NCBI GenBank assembly: GCA_023053575.1
Contig: JAKZAP010000018.1
Location: forward strand, 15,466,202-15,530,201
Length of the DNA stretch: 64,000 nt
Direction of reading: 5' to 3'
Source of the DNA: Branchinecta lynchi
Taxonomy: Eukaryota > Arthropoda > Branchiopoda > Anostraca > Branchinectidae
Both the position numbers and the translations under genes were made by a program. Below are positions 29,084-40,366 of the stretch, one piece after another (the stretch's first letter is position 1; every line of letters begins with the position of its first letter). The notes under the pieces are model-generated. The model was not told the origin of the DNA. It did not search any database and saw only the letters and a list, made by a program, of their open reading frames with translations.

Positions 29084-29719
29084 AAGTAGCGGAATGAACA
29101 CGTTTCGCCACAGCCAGCTAATATTTTCTTCAGCAATGTTTCGGTTCTCCTTGGAAAGTGTCCTTATCAGGCTGTCGATGGAAAAACGAATTTGCAACCA
29201 AATTCACGAAACTAGTTTTGGTTACCATAATTTTAGCGGTCGTTTTGTTCAACCTTCATCGTCCAAACAACCCTTCTCTGCTAGCTAGGTGTATTTGGGC
29301 TTGCTGAGAATTTTTGGAAGTTATGGAATCTGTAAAAATCCATCCATTGTAGCCTACTTTGAACAGAATATATTAGTTGTTTTTCATTAACTATGACAAG
29401 TATGGGACAGAGAAGAAGTTCACAAAATCAGATATTTAGGGAGGAATCTCATTGTTTTCCCACAAGTTCATTTTCTAGCTTGAGCGGCCAGCTTGAGCGT
29501 ACCTTCAAATACAAGTCTGGGATTTTAGAAAAAGAAGTATTTGAAAAAGATTATGAAAATCAAGAAAAAAATAAACATTTTCGGGAAGTTTTCTGATTCG
29601 AGTGGAAATTGATGAGTGATAGGAGCAAATGCCCTAGATGTGACATGTTTCCGAATGGAAATTTGAAGATAAAACTGATTTCTCCATATTTAGCTTGATA
29701 CATTTTTTTATCCGTCTAG

Positions 29720-29854
29720 GTGTTTAGCCTCACTCCTCAGAAACTTCGGACCATGAAGCCTGCTGAACAGCTATTGGAACTTGATAGAGAAGCGGAAGAC
29801 GTTCTTGCACGAATGATGGATGAACGGACGGGAGAATCAGTCAGAACTTTACAT
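29720..29854 (+). CDS. TAF5: TAF5 coding exon 3
   Basis: The exon encodes residues 361-405 (VFSLTPQKLRTMKPAEQLL through RTGESVRTLH). The acceptor is CCGTCTAG|GTGTTT and the donor ACAT|GTAAGT, phase 0. It completes WD40 blade 1 and the insert typical of TAF5 before the conserved GHSG of blade 2. Phe replaces the tryptophan seen in other animals at the first WD-like position. Confidence 0.92.
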
Positions 29855-29904
29855 GTAAGTACCCCGCTTACTGGGGCTCACACGCTCGTTCGTGCGATTT
29901 CCGT

Positions 29905-30070
29905 TGGGAATCTGTGAGCGTGTTCCACCCTTCTAACAATAGCAACTGTTAGTTACCATTTTCGTTCCAACCTGTTGAAAAGTTACTACGCTGACCGTTC
30001 CAACCTTCTCAAAATAGTAAATATTTGCTTACCATGCTCGGGAGCGTAGTAAGCGTGGTAACCACGCATC
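29905..30070. repeat. TIR-element relic (GTGTTCCACCCTTCTAACAA family)
   Basis: GAGCGTGTTCCACCCTTCTA at the left and GTAGTAAGCGTGGTAACCACG at the right resemble parts of the element at 34541-35023. The ends are not fully preserved. Confidence 0.45.
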
Positions 30071-30215
30071 TTTTAGATTTATTTTTAAAAACATTGATGA
30101 ACCCTCCAAATGGATCAATTTAATCGCGATCGACTTTAAAAAAGGTTTTGACGTTATAAACCATAATATTCTAATCGATTAACCCCAATATTGTAAAAAG
30201 TTATTGTAGGACTTT

Positions 30216-31993
30216 AATGGCACTTGCCTTCCGGCCAAGTGCCATATACCGATCACTTTTCCGTCGGTCTGTCGGTCGGTCGGTTAGTCCGGTGTTTGCG
30301 AGTTAGGGTACTTCCAGATATGCTAGGACGATGAAACTTGGCAGGCATGTTAGGGACCCGACCAAACTAAGTTGAAAATAGTCACTTGCCCGATCCGACC
30401 ATCGTGGGGGGAGGGAGGGGAGCCGGAATCCGGAATTTAGTGGCATGCATAACTTTGGAACGGGTTGTCGGATCTTAATGAAAGTTGATATTTGGTGAGA
30501 CGTCATGTCTCAGATGTTCCATTTCAAGTCCAGACCGAATCCGATGAATGTGTGGGGGGGGGGGCGCAGGGGGGACCGGAAATCATATGACAAGCTTAAA
30601 GTGGAGGGATCGGGATGAAACTTGGTGAGAGGAACAAGCAAAAGCCCTAGGTACATCATTGGAAGACGCGGACGGGATTCGTGCACTGTGGTGGGAGTTG
30701 GAGGGGGGGGGGGGGGCGGAATTCCGGTCATACGGAGTTAAATTACTTTTAGGTGGGCTGGGACAGTGAAACTTGGCAAGCGCACCAGGGACCCGACCAA
30801 ACTAACTTGGAAATAGTCACTTCCGACCACCGTGGGGGGAGTGGAGGGAAGGGGAATCCAGAATCTAGAGGTACGTATAACTTTGGAACGGGTGATCAGA
30901 TCTTAGTGAAACTTGATATTTAGAAAGACATCGTGTCTCGAATGTCCCGTGTGAAGTCCGAACCGGATCCGATTATTGTGGGGGGGGGGGAGTCAGGGGG
31001 GGAGCCGTAAATCTTGTGACACGCTAACAGTAAGAGTGGAGCGATTGGGATGAAACTTGGTGGGAAGAACAAGCAAAAGCCCTAGGTACATCATTGGAAG
31101 ACGCGGACGGGATTCGTGCACTGTGGTGGGAGTTGGAGGGGGGGGGGGGCGGAATTCCGGTCATACGGAGTTAAATTACTTTTAGGTGGGCTGGGACAGT
31201 GAAACTTGGCAAGCGCACCAGGGACCCGACCAAACTAACTTGGAAATAGTCACTTCCGACCACCGTGGGGGGAGTGGAGGGAAGGGGAATCCAGAATCTA
31301 GAGGTACGTATAACTTTGGAACGGGTGATCAGATCTTAGTGAAACTTGATATTTAGAAAGACATCGTGTCTCGAATGTCCCGTGTGAAGTCCGAACCGGA
31401 TCCGATTATTGTGGGGGGGGGGGGAGTCAGGGGGGGAGCCGTAAATCTTGTGACACGCTAACAGTAAGAGTGGAGCGATTGGGATGAAACTTGGTGGGAA
31501 GAACAAGCACAAGCCCTAGATTCATCAGTGACAGAACTGGATCGGGTTCGAGCACTGTGGGGGGAGGAAGGGGGGTCCGGAATTCCGGCGATCACCAGTT
31601 AAAGTACTTCCAGATGTGCTAGGACCATGAAACTTGAACATTAGAGACTTGACATGATTAGAATATTTTTGCCTCATGGGTTTTGCTTAGAACTGAATTT
31701 CTTAGAGTACAAATGATACTTTTGATTAAAATATACATTTCATTCTCCCGATGAGCTCATCATCATTTTTGCTTCAAGAGTTTTGATTACAGATGAATTT
31801 CTAGCGCCCCTAAAATGCGCATCATCACAGCCAAATGTCTTACCAAACGATGCGTTCTCGTGATTTCCAAGGACCCATTATCTCAAGGGTTTTGCTTACA
31901 AATAATCACAACAAACCCACGAACTGAAGAATTCCTACTTTCATCCTCTGACCCAGCCTTGCAAGTGCCATATGAGCTTGCAGCTCTTGTTTA
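30216..31993 (+). mobile_element. Element B, copy 1, with near-identical internal duplication
   Basis: The left end has a perfect hairpin, GGCACTTG...CAAGTGCC. The right end reads CAAGTGCCATATGAGCTTGC and AGCTCTTGTT. The interior carries tandem units with GATGAAACTTGG, CCGGATCCG, G-runs and GGAATCC. One unit of about 432 bp (from about 30749) is repeated almost perfectly from about 31181, a recent duplication. It is non-coding. Other copies: 50918-52548 and 61290-63052 (inverted). Confidence 0.7.
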
Positions 31994-32890
31994 GTGATAG
32001 GTCCCAAATTCTAAAATATAATACTAATTTGTCGGACCCGCAGGCAATTTTCTGCGGTTTGACACAGGGAACAATTTTAGATCCGTTACTTTTTCTTGTA
32101 ATGATACAGCTTCTGACAGACCAGAAAGATGGAAATACGTTGACGATCTGTCTCTTATTGGAATATGTGGAAAAGGACAACGTAGTGAAGCGGCTAAGAT
32201 AATTTCGCAGAAACAGGCCGAAGCTTAAATTCGGACATGGCTGTGAATGAAAAGGAGTCTGCAATTCTTACAATTTCTTTCCTGAAAGAAGGTGCAATTT
32301 TTTAACCTCCTACTCCAGATACTTTGCGTGTAAACCAAATAAAACTCCTCGGTCTAATTATATCAAACAATTCAAAATTTGAACTCCAAACGAAGGAAAT
32401 GGTAAAGCGTGGACACACCGGCCTTCATATGCTGAAATTACTTGAATGAATCAATGAATGAAATTTATTACGCACTGCCCAAGGGCGTTAAGTGCAGTAA
32501 AAATGGATAAAGACATATAAAATAATCGCAAAACACTCAAAAAATATTTTTCATAAAGGTTCACTAATTTAGAAATTAGCTGAAAATAGAAAATGCTGAA
32601 AATAGGTTCCTTGAACAAGATTTGCTCCGTTTTTATGTTTCTTTTATACGTTCGGCTCTAGAATACCTGGTGGAACCTTAGCACTCTGGCCTTACTGAAG
32701 ACCAAGCTTATCGGATCGAAAAAAATACAGAAACGTGCCCTACTAATTATGTTACGATCCCCCAAAACTCCTTACAGTGAGCTCCTTCAGAAATTTAAAC
32801 TCGAGTCCCTTGAGTCCCGTAGGTTGAAACAGTGCATGGCTTCCGGTAAGAAAATAGTTGAGCACCCTATCCATAAATATTCTTTGAGCC
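31994..32890 (+). pseudogene. LINE reverse transcriptase relic
   Basis: In shifting + frames one reads GLTQGTILDPLLF, then RWKYVDDLSL (the RT catalytic box with YVDD), and later KRALLIMLRSPKTPYSELLQ and GKKIVEHPIHKY. These match in order the longer relic on the - strand at 46251-47054. Stops, shifts and an insertion at about 32440-32580 (itself resembling a LINE 3' tail) make it inactive. Confidence 0.7.
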
Positions 32891-32956
32891 CAAGCTGACT
32901 TTGAAACATTTATTCAAACAATGTTTACAACGGATACGTCAGCTATGATTTTTCAT

Positions 32957-33000
32957 CAGCGATATTTCGGCCCTTCTTGGCAAGGGTCCTCGTCAGGCTG
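32957..33000 (-). ncRNA. Hammerhead-ribozyme-like motif (left arm)
   Basis: On the - strand this is the same 44-nt motif as at 33101-33144: CAGC, CTGACGA, a G/C stem II, GAAA, TATC, GCTG. Confidence 0.55.
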
Positions 33001-33100
33001 TCAATCCTCTAGTTCAACTTCGGGGAAGGAAACAAACCTGTAATCAGGTTTGTCAGGATACAGATTTGTTTTCTTCTCCGAAGTTGAACTAGAGGATTGA

Positions 33101-33144
33101 CAGCCTGACGAGGACCCTTGCCAAGAAGGGCCGAAATATCGCTG
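33101..33144 (+). ncRNA. Hammerhead-ribozyme-like motif (right arm)
   Basis: CAGC (33101-33104) pairs with GCTG (33141-33144) as stem I. The core CTGACGA is at 33105-33111. Stem II pairs GGACCCTT with AAGGGCC (one bulged A). GAAA is at 33133-33136, and TATC with predicted cleavage after C33140. Stem III is almost absent, as in the minimal, dimer-dependent hammerheads of Penelope-like elements. All invariant core positions are met. Confidence 0.6.
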
Positions 33145-33700
33145 ATGAAAAATCATAGCTGACGTATCCGTTGTAAACGTTGTTTGAATAAACCCTATCC
33201 ATAAGTATATACTTCCGCCACCGTTCAATACTGCTCGCGAAAGACCTGCAAGAGGTGATCCCAAAACTTCAACACGTAAAATGTGACCATGTACGGTATG
33301 AAAAGACGTTTGTACCGTCTTTCGTTACATTTTTAATCTTATTTAGTGTTTACTTTTATATATGACGTTGACATATTTCGACAAATTTGGATTTCACCAC
33401 GATGGTTCGAAAAGAGTAAAAGCGATATCTATCTATCTATCTCTGTAACATGATTGGTCGGGTTCGCCCGTCGCAGTGATTCTGCTGGAAAATAGAAAAA
33501 TCGTTCCAGTCTTGACGGCAAAAGGCCAGAATTCCTGAGTCATACGTAGCGACCACGGTAAGTAGGGAGGAACACGCCGTAAATGACTGGATATACCCCA
33601 AAATCGTCTCAGTCTGGCTTTTTTCAGTTTATGCTCGGTATGCGTTCTAAGTTTTCAAAAAGGGTTGGTCCAGCCTACCTATAAGCCTAGTGATCCCCCG

Positions 33701-34330
33701 TACATATGAATGAATGAATGAACGAAGGGTTTATTAAAAAAAAATGGAATCTTCAATGCCCAGAGGCGAACCTGTAAGGGACTAATTACCCTCAAAACAA
33801 AACATTAATAAAAACGAAACTTCGACAAAAACAAAGGAAAAAAGGGAAAGAAAGAAAGAAAGGAGCTTGACTTACGCGGTCTGGGACGCCCAACCAGAAA
33901 ACCAACCAAAAACAAACTCATTTTCAACCAGAATCACCACTAACTATCCAAAACAAAAACTTAATGATAAAACACAACTTAAACGGCTGAGAATAACGCA
34001 TCAAATTCATATACAGCAAAACAATGAACCTTTAACATGCTACGAAAATCTAGTAAAGCACTACATGACCTTAACTCTGTCGACAAACCTTCCCATACTA
34101 AAGGCCCAACATGTCTAATGCTAAATCTCGATCTACTAGTTACTACAACCGGCCTACGGATGAGCTGCGAACTACGAGTTCCATGTTCGTGAAATGATGA
34201 CGCACGGGAAAAATACTGAGAAAAGCACTGGGGTAAAACTTCATTGTAATGTTTGTACATAAATAAAGCGTCATAAAACTTACAAATTCCCGCAAAAGGT
34301 AAAATGTGAAGCTCCTGATAACGGTGTCTT
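33701..34330 (-). pseudogene. LINE 3'-terminal fragment with TTCA-type tail
   Basis: The - strand frame at 34260-33979 (YFSRASSFHEHGTRSS, then RFSIRHVGPLVWEGLSTELR) is the conserved C-terminal block of many LINE RTs. The + strand reads (GAAT)n at about 33707-33722, i.e. a TTCA repeat tail on the element strand, typical of CR1/L2-like 3' ends. Confidence 0.65.
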
Positions 34331-34540
34331 ACGGAAATATTTCGACCATCACCGGACCATCGTCCGTCTTCATTAGGAACTATTTTGAGAGCCAGTTGTA
34401 ATCGAACAGAGAGTAAGCTAGAATAGTTTCAAGACATCGCTTCGACAAAGCTGGCTTGAAATCAGGACAATCTGGTGAAACATGTCTGAAACCGCCATTT
34501 TATTCAGCGAAAAGGAGCCAGGATTAGGGGGATTGGGAGC

Positions 34541-35023
34541 GTGTTCCACCCTACTTAGCGTAGTTACTATGTATGATGTCACGAATTTTGGCTTCTTGGC
34601 GTCAAGGCTGGAATGACATCCTGCCACGGGCTAATCCGGCCAATCAAGTTACAGAGATCCGTAGTTACCACGCATGCTACGTTCCCGGACATGGTAAGCA
34701 AATAGTTACTGTTAATGTTTTTCTTGCACTAGTGTTTTCTGGCACATTTTTTAATCCGTCGGCACAAACCGGACGTCCCCCCCCCCCAAAGGTAAAAGGC
34801 TAGTGACGCCCCGCCCCTGCCCATTTCTGACTAAACTTTCCTACAAAGCTGTACCTACGCAATTAAGAGAGAGCCAGCGAACTGGTTCCAACAATTTACA
34901 GGCTCAGAATCGATAACAAAATCAATTTCGAGAAGGTTGGAACGGTCATCGTAGTAACTTTTCGTGATTTGGAACGGAAATAGTAACTAATAGTTACTAT
35001 TGTTAGAAGGGTGGAACAGGCTC
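34541..35023. mobile_element. TIR element (GTGTTCCACCC family)
   Basis: It starts GTGTTCCACCCTACTTAGCG and ends inverted as GTTAGAAGGGTGGAACAGG. Subterminal TAGTTACTAT words are present on both sides. A poly-C hAT-MITE remnant (about 34779-34815, CTAGTGACGCCCC) is nested inside. It has no coding capacity. Confidence 0.6.
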
Positions 35024-37007
35024 TAGGTCTCTCCCGCGTCTTAAAATGTGAAGGGAATATCTGGTAAGGCCCTTAAAAGATTAGGTGACCCTCATCTGTC
35101 CCGGTTAAGGTAGACTTTTGTAATATGCGGTAACTACTTAACTTACCTAAAATTATTCGTTAACTTGTTGATACCAGAACTATTCGGTATATTTACGGGG
35201 ATTCGGTAGTTATACAAAATCAATAATATTTACTAATATTTTCGGTACAACGATCGGGATTCGGTATAGTTGCCAGGATTCGATAGTTATCACGAATTTG
35301 GCGAGCAAAATTACTGAAATTATTCTGCAATTTTTTATGTTAGAACTGTTAAGTACATTTATGGAAATATGGTAGTTACAAAAGCTTAGGTTAGCCTAAA
35401 TCTACTCAAGAGTCATACAGGCGAATAAGCCCATGAGAGGGGGATAGACGCGGGTACGGCGTTTCGGACAGTTTTCTGTGGACAACAGCCAATTTCTCCG
35501 TAATATGTACCGGTAGTACCTATGCTAAAATGTTTAGCAACTGCAGCGGTAAACGATTGCCGAAAAATAAAATATTTCTGGGTCACACGCAATAGCATGT
35601 TTTCTTCAGAAATGACCTTGAATGAATTTTATTACGTGATTTTAGCCTTACGGCATTTCACAACTAACCAAGGAACAAAACTAAACATCTACAATAAACT
35701 ACAAATCACATAATTTTGTACAAACAATCTATTCAAAAGAATGGTTGTTTTCTCCTGTAACTTAAGAACGTAACTGCGTGGCTTGGCCTACTTTTCGTAA
35801 GTAGGCTTCAGCTCTACTTAGGTCCTACGATAACCAGTCTTCGAAACCTAAAAGGCCTAAATTATCATTATCATGTTAGAAATAATCACTGGTTTAGCGA
35901 AAGAAAAGGCATGTGGCATGCCTAAAGCAAAAGAAATACTTAGGAATTATGCACAGGGCAGGTGAATTACGACTAGAGTCAGTCCTAGTTGCGGTTCAGG
36001 TTCTTTAATTAAAACATTTGATACCAATATAAATTGACCACTGGGGGCCAGCATGGATACAAGCTCGTAGTCTCGGCTAAAAAGAGGCACGGCAATGCAT
36101 GACATAGTATATGCACGAGTACAAAAAAGAGGCACGAATACTAAAAGGGCCCTTTCAGGCTTGAAAGTGAGGCTGACGAACAATGTTTTAACGTACCTTC
36201 ATTTAGGCTCTCGACTTGCGAACTCTCACTTACTTGTATACTTCTACTACTTGCTAATCTAATTTTATTACTCGTGCCTCCTGCGCCTTGCCGTGCCTCT
36301 TTTTAGTCGATCCCCCAAGCTCGTTGGCTGGGCCCCATAAAAGGATTTGTTAATACCGGACTGTAGGGTACCTAGATGAGATGCTATTTACTTCGCCATC
36401 TTAACTGCTTGACCCTTCCAGGCAGTTCCAGTTCAACAAGCCAGTCGTAGCTCTATTTCAGTGTGAAATGTTTACCTATGGTTAACGGATTGTAGATGTA
36501 AACGTATTTCACTTACGTCAAACGCAAAACCTTTCGGATTTAGTGTTTAGAGTTTTCGTTCGTTTGTTTATTACTGATTCCCTAGTTGGCCTTTAGTTAT
36601 AATAAATAGATAATAATGTAATAGAATTCTGAATTCAGTCCAAAAATTTGTTTCTGGTTTATTTATTTATCCATTGTAAAAAGCGCCATCTGATTACTAT
36701 CTGATATAATATTAATAATGGCTGTCCTGAGGTCCATCAACAGAATGAAACAAACTTTTAGTCATCCCTGGAGTTCCGTGAAGTTTCGATTTAGTGCCTT
36801 TTAATTATTTTGATTATTGTTGTTGTGTTTCTGTCTTTTTTTAATTGTTTACCATACTCCGTCTCTACCTAGACGGGTTACGATTAAAAGTAATTAGTTA
36901 ATTAATAATCATGAGATTGTAATATAAAGAGCAGTTTCGGGTTTCAGAACCTAGTGAGCTGGAATTCCCGGACCATCGATCGGAGCAATAGTCATCTAAT
37001 TTTGTAG
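35024..37007. other. TAF5 intron 3, 3' part without recognisable elements
   Basis: About 2 kb of A/T-rich intron with short TTCGGTA-rich degenerate repeats at 35150-35300. No gene or clear mobile element is seen. Confidence 0.4.
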
Positions 37008-37260
37008 GGTCACTCTGGGGCCATCTACGACGCTAGCTTCAGTCCCGACCGAACTCTCCTTCTCTCATGCTCCGAAGACACCACTGTTCGACTTTGGAGC
37101 CTCCAAGTTTGGACGTGTCTTGTCGTATACAAAGGGCATCAGTTCCCCGTCTGGAGCGTTGCTTTCGGTCCCTATGGTTATTACTTTGCCTCCGCTGGAA
37201 TGGATCGGACTGCAAGACTTTGGGCGACTGACCATCCTCAACCTCTAAGGATATTTGCAG
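37008..37260 (+). CDS. TAF5: TAF5 coding exon 4 (WD40 repeats 2 and 3)
   Basis: Encodes two complete WD40 blades: [14 protein letters not shown] to VRLWSLQ, and [20 protein letters not shown] to ARLWATD, ending IFAG. The acceptor is TTTGTAG|GGTCAC and the donor GCAG|GTAAGC, phase 1. GPYGYYFAS is diagnostic for TAF5. The - strand ORF at 37039-37434 is its antisense shadow. Confidence 0.95.
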
Positions 37261-37910
37261 GTAAGCCAATCTGTGAATGGGCCGTGCTTTCCGCATAAGG
37301 CTTCCACCATAGACTAGTAACCGTAATGTGATAAGTCGGTATGGGATTATTGACCCGGAGCGATCATAGCCCAGATCGCCATATTCTACAACTCTTATAT
37401 TGTTGCTCATCCTTGGGCAACTATTTTGAGGCAATATTTTTGTCTTTTATTTAGATATCCATTTTGTTCCTTGTTTTTCTTGTCATAGTGTATTCTCTCG
37501 CAGTCTGTTTTTCGTTTTCTTTTCATCTTATACTCTATCTGTCTTCTTTTGATGGGAAATAAATGTATACATACATAAATAGGAATAATAAGTGGATGAT
37601 AAAATATACGTTCCACTTGCATGTTAGTAAGCTGACTTTTGGGCTCCTTATGGATTTACAAGCGTAGAAACCATGAACCCTTCACGGCAGTCGAACTCAC
37701 ACACCAACTTGTATTCTTCAGGACGGGTCCTCGAAGACAGGAGAGATATTTTTTTTGTAAGTTTAAAGTTTCCAATTTTTTTCATTTCTTAAATTTCACT
37801 GCAAGAAATGCCTGTTGGGCCTCAAAAGTGGCAGACTGTAGTAATAACATAATTCTTCTGTTGATGACCTTAGATTACCTCAACCATAGCATTAAAGGTT
37901 GCATCCCGAT

Positions 37911-38374
37911 CAGAGATGAGCAAAGAAGAATCCGGATTCGGATCCGAATCCAGGATTCGTCCTTTTGACCGGATTCGAATCTTCTGCGTGTGACACGCTG
38001 GATTTGGATTCGTACTCGGATTCCAAACCCACAATCTTACGAATCCGCCCAAATTTCTAGTCTTCATCCTTCCAGTTTTCGTTTTCTCGATTTTACACAG
38101 TGTGCTTAGGCAATCCATCTTTTTGGTTTCCACCACCAACAATCCTCAGTAATTAATCACCTTATTTGATTACCCCAGATATCAGTGCTTTTGTGTCACC
38201 TCTGATTTTTAAGCTATAAACTATGTAGCCGACATGATTTGGCTTTTATTAAGGTCGGATTCGATTCGGTATTCGAATCCTCCGCATGAAAAGGTGGATT
38301 TGGATTCGGAATCGGGTTCGTACGTAGCCCTGGATTCGCATTCGAGTTTTCATGGTCGGATTCGCCCATCTCTG
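37911..38374. mobile_element. hAT-type MITE with 8-bp target duplication ATCCCGAT
   Basis: It starts CAGAGATGAGC and ends GCCCATCTCTG (inverted). The exact 8-bp duplication ATCCCGAT stands at 37903-37910 and 38375-38382. The interior is rich in GGATTCGGATCC-type words. It is 464 bp, non-coding, in TAF5 intron 4. Confidence 0.9.
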
Positions 38375-38458
38375 ATCCCGATGAGTAGCTTCCAAATGTC
38401 GTAATTCAGCAACCAACGCTTCAGTCGATTGCCCTTCCATGACAATTTGTCTTTCCAG

Positions 38459-38560
38459 GCCACCATGCAGACGTCGACGTGGTGCAGTTTCACCCGAACT
38501 CGAACTATGTGGCCACTGGCTCGACAGATCGATCGGTGCGACTCTGGGACTGTCTAACCG
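38459..38560 (+). CDS. TAF5: TAF5 coding exon 5 (WD40 repeat 4)
   Basis: A single WD40 blade ([20 protein letters not shown], then VRLWDCLTG). The acceptor is CTTTCCAG|GCCACC and the donor ACCG|GTAAGA; phase 1 at both ends. [12 protein letters not shown] is near-invariant in TAF5. Confidence 0.94.
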
Positions 38561-38793
38561 GTAAGAAGCACTTGTCTTCAAAGTAGATGAAAATTTACCG
38601 TGCTTGATCTTATTTTGTCCCAGGGACCAGCGTTTGTTAGGCATTCCGAGATTTTCTCTCCTCCCAAAATTACACAGAATTTCGTCGATTTGGGATGAGG
38701 TTGTCATGTTAGCTTGACGATTGACCAGTTTCTGCTGAAGTTGTGTCAAAGAATGTATGTTCTCCAGGTGTATCCGGGGGTATTATGCTTTTA

Positions 38794-39568
38794 TTAGTTG
38801 CGTTTTTGCAGATACCATGGTATGTGATACCACGGTCTATAGTCGTTTTGCAGTTATCGTGGTATCTGATACCACGGGTAAAAGGCGTTTTTGCAGTTAT
38901 TGTGGTATCTCGCCAGTTATCGTGGTATTTGAAAAAGTCATCTCACTTTAATAAGTTTTTGTCAAATTGGTGGGAGAGAAGTTTGGCACTTAGTAATGTG
39001 ACTGAATATCAGTTTTTTCTTTTGGAACGACTTCGAATAGTGCAATTTCGGCAATTTTTGTTTTTGCAGAGCAACCGTATATCAGATACCACAGTAACTG
39101 CAAAAACGACTAATTGCAGATCCAGTTACCGTGGTAATAGATACTTTCTCCAAACGCGCAACTATTGCTTTTGGGCTTTGCTCCGGACCATTACTTACGA
39201 TTGTGAAGTTAGTAGTTGCGTTTTTGCAGATTCCATGGTCAAAAGTCGTCCCCACCGTCCCCAAGTCGGGACCACGGTCCCAACCGTAATAACTGATCGT
39301 TATATCTGAACGTCTTCTTACTTTTATCATCAGCAACCCAATAGTGTAGGTTTTTGAAAAATTGGTGGGAAAAAAGTTTGTCACTTGTGCATGTGAGTGG
39401 ATATAGGGGAAAAGTATTTTTGAAGGGAAAAAACGCGAATTCGGCAGTTGTCTTTTTTGCAAGGCATCCGTACTATCAGATAGGCTATCATGGTAACTGT
39501 AAAAACGACAAGTCTCAGATCCAGTTACCCTGATATCAGATGCAATGGTATCTGCAAACCCGCAACTA
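38794..39568. mobile_element. Two adjacent TIR elements (TAGTTGCGTTTTTGCAG family)
   Basis: The first copy runs from TAGTTGCGTTTTTGCAGATA (38794) to the inverted CGCAACTA (39164). The second starts at about 39211 with the same end and closes near 39568 with GCAACTAG. Internal GTGGTATCTGATACCACG palindromes recur. The first may have an imperfect 7-8-bp target duplication containing TGCTTTT. Non-coding. Confidence 0.6.
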
Positions 39569-40048
39569 GTGTTGTACCACCATTTGTACGGTCGTGTTGT
39601 GTATCGCCAACTTTCTTGTTTTAGGACTTGATTCATATTTTATTCACTTACTGATTCACTTCCACCCGTCTAAAATAAAGAACTATGCCCCTATTTCTGC
39701 ACCTCCCATCCTAATAGGAAGGCTACCGAAAATAACAGTTACAGTCGTAACAGCAGTTATAGAATATGACTGCTGAGTATGAGTGTTTCTCTTCGTTTCT
39801 CAACTATGTGCAGTTAGATCGGGTCAGAAGGATTGACATTCGATGCATAGAGAGATACTGCGGATGCGCTCTTTTCAGGCTACTATGTCACGTAGAGTCT
39901 ACGCAGCCAACAGTCGTAACCAGTGTTGCCACTTGTCCCAGTATTCAGCGGTTTGTCATAGATGTTCCTTCAGAATTCTGCGACAGGGCAAAAGAAAAAG
40001 TTAGGGCATATAATTGTGAAGATGATGAAGTGAGTTTTATTTATACAG

Positions 40049-40264
40049 GCAAATGCTCCCTTCACATGACCGGCCACAAAGCCACGATCCAATGTCTGGC
40101 CTTTTCTCCCGACGGCCGGTTTTTGGCCTCAGGTGATATCGATGGGATGCTGTACGTTTGGGATCTTGCGCACGACGCTGCGCCGATTGCGCAGTTGGAA
40201 GCGCATTCTAGTGTTATCTATTCCATCGCATTTTGTCGCGGAGAGGGAAACGTAGTAGCTACAG
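40049..40264 (+). CDS. TAF5: TAF5 coding exon 6 (WD40 repeat 5 and part of 6)
   Basis: Encodes GHKATIQCLAFSPDGRFLAS to LYVWDLA (blade 5) and the first strands of blade 6 (AHSSVIYSIAFCRGEGNVVA). The acceptor is TTATACAG|GCAAAT and the donor ACAG|GTGAGC, phase 1. The longer ORF starting at 39766 runs through intron sequence and is not the real start. Confidence 0.94.
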
Positions 40265-40366
40265 GTGAGCTTCTACCTTCTTTTGTACTTTGAATACACG
40301 GTGATGAGTTTGGTGTCTTTTCGTCATTGAGGTTTTCATGGCTCTTGATCATCTATGGGGTGTGGA

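Larger units (their letters stand above)
32911..33191. repeat. Near-perfect palindrome, arms about 126 bp, spacer 28 bp
   Basis: 32911-33036 returns as its reverse complement at 33065-33191 with few mismatches. Both arms contain ACGGATACGTCAGCT and a hammerhead-like core, so each strand carries one motif. Confidence 0.85.

Noticed and set aside
39766..40293. Long ORF apparently giving TAF5 exon 6 a 5' extension
   Set aside because: Only the part after TTATACAG at 40048 matches TAF5; the upstream part is intron read through.
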